32,991 nt of DNA. Origin: Chloroflexota bacterium (GTDB lineage Bacteria > Chloroflexota > UBA4733). A model generated the notes under the pieces. That model was not told where the DNA came from. It saw nothing but the letters and a program-made list of their open reading frames with translations, and searched no databases. The stretch covers positions 1 to 32,991 of the forward strand of contig JAMCTA010000146.1 of the NCBI GenBank assembly GCA_023381895.1, in the 5' to 3' direction. Shown one piece after another: positions 1 to 5,896 of this stretch. Position 1 is the first letter of the stretch, and each line of letters begins with the position of its first letter. Made by a program: the position numbers and the translations under genes.

Positions 1-255
1 GGGACGGCTGGGCTGCTCGGTGGCCTGTCGCTACTTCCTGCTGGCGTTGGGGCGGTGGAGTCGGCGTTGATAGCATCGGCGGTGAGCTTTGGGGGTGATC
101 CGGCTATGGCAGTCTCGGTGACACTGTTGAGCCGGGTTGCCACTCTGTGGATGTGGATGATTCCGGGCTTTATGCTCGCACTCCGTGGCCTAGCCGATTC
201 ACAAGGCGTGCTTCTGGATATCCCGGTAGACGGAAGGGATGGTGGGCTGCGATGA
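1..255 (+). CDS. Flippase-like (UPF0104/lysyl-PG synthase transmembrane family) membrane protein, C-terminal end
   Basis: Frame 1 is open from the first base to a TGA at 253-255, giving about 84 C-terminal residues of a gene that begins outside the window. The fragment has the pattern GGLSLLPAGVGAVES followed by hydrophobic helices and a WMWMIPGFMLAL helix. This matches the end of the UPF0104 / lysylphosphatidylglycerol-synthase transmembrane family, where a Gly/Pro-rich loop (LPGGxGxxE) precedes the last two or three membrane segments. Family members move or modify lipid-linked molecules in the cytoplasmic membrane; the substrate here is unknown. Its stop codon overlaps the ATG of the next gene (ATGA), so the two are probably translated together. 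Confidence is fair for the family and low for the function. Confidence 0.6.
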   Translation, partial: GTAGLLGGLSLLPAGVGAVESALIASAVSFGGDPAMAVSVTLLSRVATLWMWMIPGFMLALRGLADSQGVLLDIPVDGRDGGLR

Positions 256-992
256 CCCCAGCTCCCGGCAGTGTTGTCGAGGATGCGCCTGTCCGCGAAA
301 AGCGAGCGTTCTATCGCAACGAGCGTGTGGCGCAGAGCTACGATGCGCAGAGGTTTGGTGGGGCGAGCGGTGGCAGGGTCAATGAGCGAGAGTTGGATAT
401 CATGCTCTCGCTGCTCCCTCGTGGCGGTGTCATCGCTGACGTTGGCTGTGGAACAGGACGTCTGACCCAGGCCCTGCGGAAGCGTGGCGACCGCGTGATT
501 TCCTTCGATGCCTCTCGGGCCATGCTGACAGTAGCCGTCAGCAATGGTGCTGGACCGGTAGTTCAGGCGGATGCATTTGACTTGCCACTGGCAGCAGGCA
601 CGTGCATCGGTGTGGCAGCGCTGCGACTCCTCTTCCATTTCGAGAATCTGAGCCCGCTGCTCCGAGAATTCCGGCGGATCACCCAAACCGGGGGAGGATC
701 GCTTGCCTTCGACAGCTATACGTGGTCAGCCCGAGCGTTCCTACCGCTCGGGGCGTCTCGCTGGGGGGCAAAGGTCTACACGCATAGTCGTGATGCCGTA
801 GCAGCTGTTGCCGAGCAAACGGGCTGGCGCATCGTCGAGGAGCGCCGGGCCTTCCTCTTCTCGCCCTACCTGTACCGGCGGCTGCCGCTGCGTCTCGTAC
901 GGTTTCTCGAACGTGTTGAACACCTGGCTCCAACTGTGCTTCTATGCCGTTCGTTCTGGCGGTTGGAGGCGATAGCGAGCGACGGCGCGTAG
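252..992 (+). CDS. Class I SAM-dependent methyltransferase
   Basis: A 246-residue protein beginning at the ATG at 252, which overlaps the upstream stop (ATGA). A longer reading from 147 would overlap the upstream gene and adds only unconserved residues. Motif I is clear: VIADVGCGTGRLTQAL, followed about 20 residues later by the acidic end of strand 2 (ISFDASRAML) and then by VVQADAFDLPLA (motif II region). This is the Methyltransf_11/25 type of Rossmann fold, cytoplasmic, using S-adenosylmethionine. The C-terminal half, with FLFSPYLYRRLPLRLVRFLERVE, resembles SAM enzymes that act on lipids or polyprenyl sugars. Coupling to a flippase-like gene suggests a role in a cell-envelope glycolipid, but that is inference. 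It converges on the amidase gene with a 17-base gap and no evident terminator. Confidence 0.8.
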   Translation: MTPAPGSVVEDAPVREKRAFYRNERVAQSYDAQRFGGASGGRVNERELDIMLSLLPRGGVIADVGCGTGRLTQALRKRGDRVISFDASRAMLTVAVSNGAGPVVQADAFDLPLAAGTCIGVAALRLLFHFENLSPLLREFRRITQTGGGSLAFDSYTWSARAFLPLGASRWGAKVYTHSRDAVAAVAEQTGWRIVEERRAFLFSPYLYRRLPLRLVRFLERVEHLAPTVLLCRSFWRLEAIASDGA

Positions 993-1009
993 GCCATCGC
1001 ACAGGCTCT

Positions 1010-2572
1010 TTAGAGGCGAATCCGCTCTCCGGCATAGACGCGATCAGCCGAGTTCAGATCATTAATCTGCATCAGCGCCTCGACGCTGGTGTGGTACCGC
1101 TGTGCGATGAGAGAGAGCGTATCTCCCCGCTGAACGATATAGGATCCTGCGGTCACTCGTGGTGCAAAGAGCGGTGTGCTTGCAGCGGATGCTACGTCTT
1201 GGGTCAAAGGGATCTGTAGCGCCTGGCCTGCAATGATCGGTGTGGTGAGAGCGATGCTGTTGGCTTGAAGGAGCTGACCAAGGGAAACACGGAAGCGAAG
1301 CGCGAGGGCCGAGAGAGTGTCGCCGGGACGAATGACGTAGGCTTGTCCGCTGGCGGACTCAGGTGCCGGTGCGGACGCTGTGGCTGCCGGGCCAGTGCCC
1401 GCTTGGCTCTGACCAGGCGAAGGGAGAGTGAGCACGTCGCCGGCGATCAACACGTTGGGGTTTGGCAGGTGATTCAAGAGGAGCAAACTCTCCTGGGATA
1501 CGCCCAGGCGTGACGCGATGCGGGAGAGCGTGTCTCCTGGTCGTACCGTGTAGCTACTGCTCGTTTGGGGTGCAGTGGTGCCTGGCCGAGGCAAGGAGCC
1601 GGACGGGACCGTTGTGACGCTAGCTGGCTGCATAGACGGGATAATCAAGACTTGACCAGCGACGATACTATTGGCGTTCTCCAGATGATTCGTTTGGATT
1701 AGGCTGCTGAGTGAGATCCCAAGCTGGAGGGCAATCGCTGAGAGCGTGTCTCCTGGGCGAACCGTGTACGTAGATGCTGTGCTGGACGCTGCCTGACCAC
1801 GCACGGCTGATGTTGCAGATACTGATCCAGAGAGGTAGTCCTCGATCCCTGTGACGATCCCTCCTGCCAGGTCTTGCTCGTAACCTGGAGCGGCAAGCAG
1901 CGCTGCCTCGTGTGGGTTGGTGATGTACCCCATTTCAACGAGCACTGCGGGCGCGTGCACGTTTCCCAGCACCCAAAAGTCAGCTGAGTGGACGCCACGA
2001 CTAAAAGCCCCAGTGCGACCTGCCGTCGCGTATTGGATTGCGGAGGCCAGAAGGCGACTCCGCTGCACCAGCTGGGGTGAACGCATTGCTCCTGACACAT
2101 AGCCGCTGCTACGCCCATAGAAGGTTGTAAGCCCATTGATGTAAGGATCGGCGATGGCATTCGCGTGGAGCGATACGAACACTGTGGCCCCGGCACGGTT
2201 GGCGATGGCGCATCGCTCAGCAAGGCTGACGTAGGTGTCCGACGTGCGCGTAAGAACGACGTCGTAGCCGGAAGAGCGTAGCAAGGCGGCAACCTTGAGT
2301 CCTGTCGCGAGTGTGATGTTCTTCTCGAGTAAACCAGAGCTCTGAGCTCCGCTATCCGTGCCACCGTGTCCGGGATCGATGACGATGACCTGGCTGCTGC
2401 TGAGTGGCGCCGCCAGGGCAGGAACGACGGAGCGTGCCAATCCAGTGAGAAGACAGAGGCAGCTCAAGAACACCGTCCACCCGGTGCTCCAGATGCGGTG
2501 TCTTTGCGTTGCCGGTGTCACTTCGTCTCTTCCTCGTTTTCTCCTCTGGCCCTGAGGCCGTCGCGGTTCCAT
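1010..2572 (-). CDS. N-acetylmuramoyl-L-alanine amidase (Amidase_3) with four LysM repeats
   Basis: A secreted cell-wall hydrolase of about 520 residues that should cut the bond between MurNAc and L-Ala in peptidoglycan. A basic N-terminus is followed by a signal or anchor helix (about 33-55). The Amidase_3 domain (about 62-248) carries the expected zinc ligands: His69 in DPGHGG, Glu83 in LLEKN and His136 in SLHAN. The catalytic Glu213 lies in VEMGYITN. Four LysM domains follow, at about 268-312, 340-384, 411-455 and 477-520, each beginning with a [YV]xVxxGDTLS-like motif. They are separated by Ser/Thr/Ala/Pro-rich linkers and bind glycan. The protein ends inside the last LysM. An in-frame GTG at 2578 is an alternative start; neither start has a strong ribosome-binding site. 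The LysM-coding DNA contains near-identical segments, such as GAGAGCGTGTCTCCTGG at about 1525 and 1740 (plus strand), a sign of internal duplication. Confidence 0.93.
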   Translation of the reverse strand: MEPRRPQGQRRKRGRDEVTPATQRHRIWSTGWTVFLSCLCLLTGLARSVVPALAAPLSSSQVIVIDPGHGGTDSGAQSSGLLEKNITLATGLKVAALLRSSGYDVVLTRTSDTYVSLAERCAIANRAGATVFVSLHANAIADPYINGLTTFYGRSSGYVSGAMRSPQLVQRSRLLASAIQYATAGRTGAFSRGVHSADFWVLGNVHAPAVLVEMGYITNPHEAALLAAPGYEQDLAGGIVTGIEDYLSGSVSATSAVRGQAASSTASTYTVRPGDTLSAIALQLGISLSSLIQTNHLENANSIVAGQVLIIPSMQPASVTTVPSGSLPRPGTTAPQTSSSYTVRPGDTLSRIASRLGVSQESLLLLNHLPNPNVLIAGDVLTLPSPGQSQAGTGPAATASAPAPESASGQAYVIRPGDTLSALALRFRVSLGQLLQANSIALTTPIIAGQALQIPLTQDVASAASTPLFAPRVTAGSYIVQRGDTLSLIAQRYHTSVEALMQINDLNSADRVYAGERIRL

Positions 2573-2655
2573 GGGCACTACGCATTGAACCTAACAGAGT
2601 CGTAACGTCTCAGGCTGACTCAGGGGCAGAAAATGGGAGATAAAGGAGGTGCGTT

Positions 2656-2676
2656 ATGCCGACACCACCTGGATAG
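2656..2676 (+). other. Six-codon micro-ORF with a very strong Shine-Dalgarno sequence
   Basis: The sequence AAAGGAGGTG at 2642-2651 sits five bases before an ATG that opens MPTPPG and stops at TAG (2674-2676). It lies in the gap between the divergent 5' end of the amidase and the 3' end of the Flp-like gene. No downstream plus-strand gene is close enough to be controlled by it, so it is either a chance match or the remains of a lost gene. A second purine-rich run, AAGGAGGAGC, follows near 2721 without a start codon. Confidence 0.15.
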
Positions 2677-2739
2677 GCGCGCTACCACTGGGCGGGAACG
2701 GCACTACCGGCGTACCGGTCCAAGGAGGAGCGGCAACGG

Positions 2740-2943
2740 CTAGCTGGCGAACGGGCTTGTGAGGTTGGAGTAGACGACGTAACCGACAATCGTTAGTGCT
2801 ACGATGACGAGGAGAGCGACGAGGGCGTACTCGACGATCCCTTGCCCGCGCTCAGCGCTAGGAGTTCCGATCCACTCCGTTCGACGAAGCGTGACGACGA
2901 TGCACATGAGTGGACGCCATCGTAATAGTGTATTGTGTAGCAC
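2740..2943 (-). CDS. Flp/Fap-type pilin-like small protein
   Basis: A 67-residue protein with a 33-residue basic leader, the sequence ERG/QGIVEYAL and one long hydrophobic helix (ALVALLVIVALTIVGYVV). This fits the class IVb (Flp) prepilin pattern, in which a prepilin peptidase cuts after Gly and Glu-Tyr follow four residues later (G/XXXXEY). Mature Flp pilins polymerise outside the cell through Tad secretion machinery, which is not in this window. The GTG at 2943 is preceded on its own strand by GGAGGAG, 11 bases away, which supports this start; an in-frame ATG at 2907 would shorten the leader to 21 residues. It could also be a single-helix minor pseudopilin. Family confidence is good; the role is not shown. 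Confidence 0.75.
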   Translation of the reverse strand: MLHNTLLRWRPLMCIVVTLRRTEWIGTPSAERGQGIVEYALVALLVIVALTIVGYVVYSNLTSPFAS

Positions 2944-3090
2944 TGGCTGTGTCGCTCCTCCTGTCAGGCATGTAGTGGTCCTGGGGTGGGTGGCACCATC
3001 TATTATGCAACTACGAGTGGCGACACCCTCAGTACGGCGGCAATCACGTCGCTAACGAGTGTACGTCGTTGTGAGAGAGGATGGATAGCT

Positions 3091-3357
3091 GTGGTGCTCG
3101 CACCTGGTGGACTCATCGCTTGGTTGTTCGTGGGGCTCATTGCTGGTTGGCTGACCGGAAAGATTGTTCAGGGTTCCGGGTTTGGCGTCATCGGCGACTT
3201 AGTGCTGGGGCTTGTAGGGGCGGTGATTGGGGGCTTCATTCTGGGCTTCTTCATTCATGGCTCCGCGGGTTTCATTGGCAGCATTGTCGTTGCGGTGATC
3301 GGTGCAGTAATTCTGGTGACACTGGCGCGGACGCTCACGGGACATCGTTCCCTATAG
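3091..3357 (+). CDS. GlsB/YeaQ/YmgE family small membrane protein
   Basis: From the GTG at 3091 the product is 88 residues and consists of three hydrophobic Gly-rich helices: LIAWLFVGLIAGWLTG, then FGVIGDLVLGLVGAVIGGFILGFF and FIGSIVVAVIGAVILVTLA. The GWLTGKIVQGSGFGVIGD segment is typical of the transglycosylase-associated / GlsB/YeaQ family. These are stress-linked membrane proteins of about 80-90 residues with no proven biochemical activity. GAGAGG at 3075-3080 lies ten bases before the GTG. A longer frame from 2986 would add about 35 non-family residues, so the short start is preferred. Confidence 0.85.
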   Translation: MVLAPGGLIAWLFVGLIAGWLTGKIVQGSGFGVIGDLVLGLVGAVIGGFILGFFIHGSAGFIGSIVVAVIGAVILVTLARTLTGHRSL

Positions 3358-3378
3358 CACTCGCACTTATCAGTCCGC

Positions 3379-3657
3379 TTAGTCCGCGCCGATATTAAAG
3401 CCCTGCTCGACATCCGTGCGCGAGTAACAGCGGAATGCGATCATCGTCTGTGTCTGCGTAATTGAGTCGATGCTTGCCATGCGCTCGGTCACCACCTGAG
3501 CTAGTTGCTCGTGGTTGGCGAGGCGGAGCACGGCAACGAGGTCGTACTCTCCAGTCACCGAGAATACCTCTTCGACTCCTTCGATGGTGAGGAGAGCCTC
3601 GGCAGTTGCTGGAATGCGGCGCCGGTTGGCGTTGATGAGAACGAGTGCAGTGATCAT
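3379..3657 (-). CDS. Stand-alone Lrp/AsnC ligand-binding (RAM) domain protein
   Basis: A 92-residue protein starting at the ATG at 3657, which is preceded by AAGAGGG with good spacing. The frame is open further upstream, but that part reads as noncoding. The sequence ITALVLINAN..., TAEALLTIEGVEEVFSVTGEYDLVAVLRL and a late TQTMIAFRCY match the beta-alpha-beta-beta-alpha-beta fold of the Lrp/AsnC C-terminal domain, with the GEYDLVAVLR strand characteristic. There is no helix-turn-helix. Stand-alone RAM-domain proteins form dimers or octamers, bind amino acids and may modify full-length Lrp regulators or act as sensors. It is followed downstream by the GlsB-like gene on the opposite strand, convergently. 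Confidence 0.85.
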   Translation of the reverse strand: MITALVLINANRRRIPATAEALLTIEGVEEVFSVTGEYDLVAVLRLANHEQLAQVVTERMASIDSITQTQTMIAFRCYSRTDVEQGFNIGAD

Positions 3658-3752
3658 TTGCTGAATCCCTCTTGCGCAGGTTGAGTGGCTGCGCCGATAT
3701 GGCGAGTATAGCGCTGTTTGATGGGCTCTTGACCAGGTAGAGGGACGGTTGA

Positions 3753-3787
3753 GGGGCAGTGGACTGACTAGAGCGGTCCACTGCCCC
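3753..3787 (-). terminator. Terminator hairpin of the tmRNA gene
   Basis: Perfect 12-bp inverted repeat: GGGGCAGTGGAC (3753-3764) and GTCCACTGCCCC (3776-3787) with an 11-base loop. It begins two bases after the CCA end of the tmRNA on the minus strand. The run after the stem (TCAACC) is not T-rich, so it may end transcription weakly or act in 3' processing. Confidence 0.7.
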
Positions 3788-3788
3788 G

Positions 3789-4149
3789 TGGTGGAGATGG
3801 GGGTGAGTCGAACACCCCGTCCGAAATGGATCAACTGTCGGCGTCTACAGGCATAGCTCGAGCGCTTTGTCTCGCCCCGAATGGCCGTTCGAGCAGAGCC
3901 ATTTCGGTGACCAGCTCGTGAGTATTCGCGGAACCCTACCGAGCACTCGGGCGACGCTAGCTCAGCATTATGACGCCTGGAACTGGCCAGCTGAGCGAGG
4001 CCAGGCAGACGGTTCTAGCGGCTAATTACGCCGCGAGAGCGTAAGAGTTGGACTTGCCAACTATAGTTTGCCGCCTTTTTACGAGGCGATGACGGCACCC
4101 TCGACCTGCAGCCTCCAACCTCCTCACTCCGTCGAAACCCGACATCCCC
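3789..4149 (-). ncRNA. ssrA: Transfer-messenger RNA (tmRNA)
   Basis: A one-piece tmRNA of 361 bases including the encoded CCA. The 5' end reads GGGGATGTCGGGTTTCGACG, the usual tmRNA start. The 3' end carries a T-arm with GTTCGACTC and ends CATCTCCACCA. GGGGATG (4149-4143) pairs with CATCTCC to give a seven-pair acceptor stem with one G-U. The sequence TTTCGGACGGGG just before the T-arm is also typical. An internal reading frame encodes GKSNSYALAA and stops. The RNA, with SmpB, rescues stalled ribosomes and tags nascent proteins for proteolysis. The gene has its own 3' hairpin and lies divergent from the TIM-barrel gene. No protein ORF explains this stretch. Confidence 0.95.
4026..4058 (-). 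other. tmRNA tag-peptide reading frame (GKSNSYALAA)
   Basis: On the minus strand a GGC resume codon at 4058-4056, preceded by TATAGTT, opens GGC AAG TCC AAC TCT TAC GCT CTC GCG GCG TAA. The tag GKSNSYALAA ends in the conserved ALAA degradation signal recognised by ClpXP-type proteases. It begins GKxNS, as some Gram-positive tags do. At ten residues it is of ordinary length. Confidence 0.9.
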
Positions 4150-4189
4150 TTGAAGCCGGCAACTCCTCGACTTTGGGAGCTGGCCGGTA

Positions 4190-4205
4190 CACGTAGTATA
4201 ACGTG
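4190..4205 (-). promoter_or_regulatory. Possible -10 region of the tmRNA promoter inside an inverted repeat
   Basis: On the minus strand TATACT (4200-4195) matches a -10 box in four of six positions and lies about 46 bases before the mature 5' end, leaving room for a leader removed by RNase P. It is flanked by CACGT and ACGTG arms (4190-4194 and 4201-4205), making a CACGT-N6-ACGTG repeat. No convincing -35 box stands 16-18 bases upstream. Assignment is tentative. Confidence 0.3.
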
Positions 4206-4331
4206 CCCTAGCTCAAGGTGCTCTAACAAATGGGCGTGCTATTATCCGCAGGACACCGTGATAGGAAGCGTTTGCTCCCGACTATCCGGCTGATTTCAGG
4301 GCATCAAGATCAAGAAGAAAGAGCTTCGCGT

Positions 4332-5381
4332 ATGGCACGGCGACTAAAGAACAGTTGCGGCATCTGGGCTTTCGGACCGAATGGAACGCGATTTGTCCCC
4401 AGTGGCTACCATCCCGAAGCGACCCAGGAGACGATGATCCAGCGGACCGAGCGCGCCGTGCGTGGCTTGGATACGCTTATCGACGGCTTCGAGTATCACT
4501 ATCCGTCGGAGATCGACGAACACTCAGTGGAGGCGATCAAGCGGGTCTTGGGTTCGAAGGATATCTACGCACTTGCCCTCGGCTTGTTTTCCGACCCCAG
4601 GTATGCTCTCGGCTCGCTCATCAATCCAGATCGTTCCTTGCGCCGTCGAGCTATTGATACCGCCAAGGCGGGAGTCGATATGGCAGCCGCCTTGAGTGCG
4701 CACTTCATCATCTGGCCCGGTGCGGAGGGATACAATTACCCGTTCCAAGCAGACTACACGCAGATGTGGAATGACTTCATCGGTGGCCTCGCCGAGATCG
4801 TGGCGTATGCGAATGAGCACGAGGTCAAGGTCTTCTTAGAGCACAAGAACTCTGAGCCAGCGATGAAGATTCTGATGCGCGATCTTGGTATGACGATGTG
4901 GCTCATCCGAAAAATTGCAGATCGTGGCGTGTCCACGACGAATGTACAGGTGAACATGGACTGGCAGCACCTGATCATGAACGGAGAAAACCTGCCCGAG
5001 TATGCTGTGATCTTGCACAACGAGGGGTTACTGGGGCATCAGCATGGCAACAGCGGGTGGGGGAGCTTCGATGATGACAATATGGTCGGTGCGTCCTTCT
5101 TCATGCAGACACTTGGTCTTGCACGCGTGCTTCGCGATGTTGGTTATGGTAGCCACGGTGAGCGGATCGGCTACGACTTGTATCCCTACACAGAGGATCA
5201 GGTTCAGGCGGTGCGGCAGAGCATCATCCAATGGGAGTTCATCGATAGCCTAGCAGGAAGGCTTGATCTCGCTGCGTTGAGAGCGGCTGAGGCCCAGCGT
5301 GATGCCGTGCGAGCCTATCAGATCGTCTATGAAACTCTCGGTCTGAACGAGGCGTTTGTCCAAGGCTTGCTTCGGGGCTGA
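4332..5381 (+). CDS. Xylose-isomerase-like TIM-barrel sugar isomerase/epimerase
   Basis: A 349-residue cytoplasmic protein of the AP-endonuclease-2/xylose-isomerase-like TIM-barrel superfamily. The frame is open from 4230, but the conserved part starts soon after the ATG at 4332 (MARRLKNSCGIWAFGPNGTR). Likely metal ligands and barrel-end motifs, counted from 4332, are Glu170 in VFLEHKNSEP, Asp210 in NMDWQH, His236/His238 in GHQHGN and the acidic DDD at about 247-249. FEYHYPSEID near residue 54 matches the substrate-binding end of an early strand. The family includes xylose and rhamnose isomerases and inositol- or tagatose-type epimerases using Mn or Co; the substrate here cannot be read from sequence. 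It may belong functionally with the ThuA-like, Gfo/Idh and ABC-transporter genes, since such proteins often cluster in sugar-oxidation loci. Confidence 0.8.
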   Translation: MARRLKNSCGIWAFGPNGTRFVPSGYHPEATQETMIQRTERAVRGLDTLIDGFEYHYPSEIDEHSVEAIKRVLGSKDIYALALGLFSDPRYALGSLINPDRSLRRRAIDTAKAGVDMAAALSAHFIIWPGAEGYNYPFQADYTQMWNDFIGGLAEIVAYANEHEVKVFLEHKNSEPAMKILMRDLGMTMWLIRKIADRGVSTTNVQVNMDWQHLIMNGENLPEYAVILHNEGLLGHQHGNSGWGSFDDDNMVGASFFMQTLGLARVLRDVGYGSHGERIGYDLYPYTEDQVQAVRQSIIQWEFIDSLAGRLDLAALRAAEAQRDAVRAYQIVYETLGLNEAFVQGLLRG

Positions 5382-5431
5382 GCAAGCACCTGCTCTGCTG
5401 ATCGCTTTCGTGACTCTCTCCTACCTGCGGG

Positions 5432-5719
5432 CTATACTCCGTGTGATGTTTTTGCCGGCTGCCAGACGGCCGCTTCTGCCTCTTCAAGGAGAGCTGCGAG
5501 AGACTGTGGAGATAACCCTCGCGCACGTGCCAGATGGTTGCGATCGTGTTGCCAGCACTCGAGTCGGGGCGTAGCGCTCAATAGGAGCAGGAGGGCGGTG
5601 GTCAGCGAACAGTCGAGGCGCTGGCAAATTGTGACCAGGCGGTAGGACTGTAGGTGGTACGCCAAGAAAGCAGGATCCAGGGCCGCCCGAGCGGCGAGAC
5701 GCGACAGTTCTTGAATCAT
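5432..5719 (-). CDS. Small helical protein of unknown function
   Basis: A 95-residue protein that I do not recognise. The ATG at 5719 is preceded by AGAGGTG nine bases away, a good ribosome-binding site, so the upstream 13 codons are dropped. The sequence is mostly helical, with LAARAALDPAFLAYHL, a Leu-rich helix TTALLLLLSATPR, and a C-terminal RARGLSPQSLAALLEEAEA. The spacing of helices suggests a small helix-turn-helix-like or adaptor protein, but no known motif is certain. It is on the same strand as the hybrid histidine kinase and lies about 180 bases downstream of its stop, so it could be an accessory of that kinase or an independent gene. Confidence 0.5.
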   Translation of the reverse strand: MIQELSRLAARAALDPAFLAYHLQSYRLVTICQRLDCSLTTALLLLLSATPRLECWQHDRNHLARARGLSPQSLAALLEEAEAAVWQPAKTSHGV

Positions 5720-5896
5720 AGATGGCACACCTCTGTGCTCTCTCGAGCGCGATGTCATCGCACTTGAGCAGAATACTACGGTGGCACCCTCAACTAGGAA
5801 GATGCGGCCATCTCTTCAGACTGGTAGCGTGCAGCCTTGTGTCAATCTTCCGCTTGTGTACAGATACTGTCAGTGAACGACGCTTGAGCCGTCTCT

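Noticed and set aside
3379..3834. Longer reading of the Lrp-like gene starting at 3834
   Set aside because: The extra 59 codons overlap the tmRNA 3' end and its terminator and show no family text; the ATG at 3657 has a good ribosome-binding site.
4026..4229. 67-codon minus-strand ORF over the tmRNA
   Set aside because: It is the tmRNA read as protein; only its last ten codons are the true tag frame.
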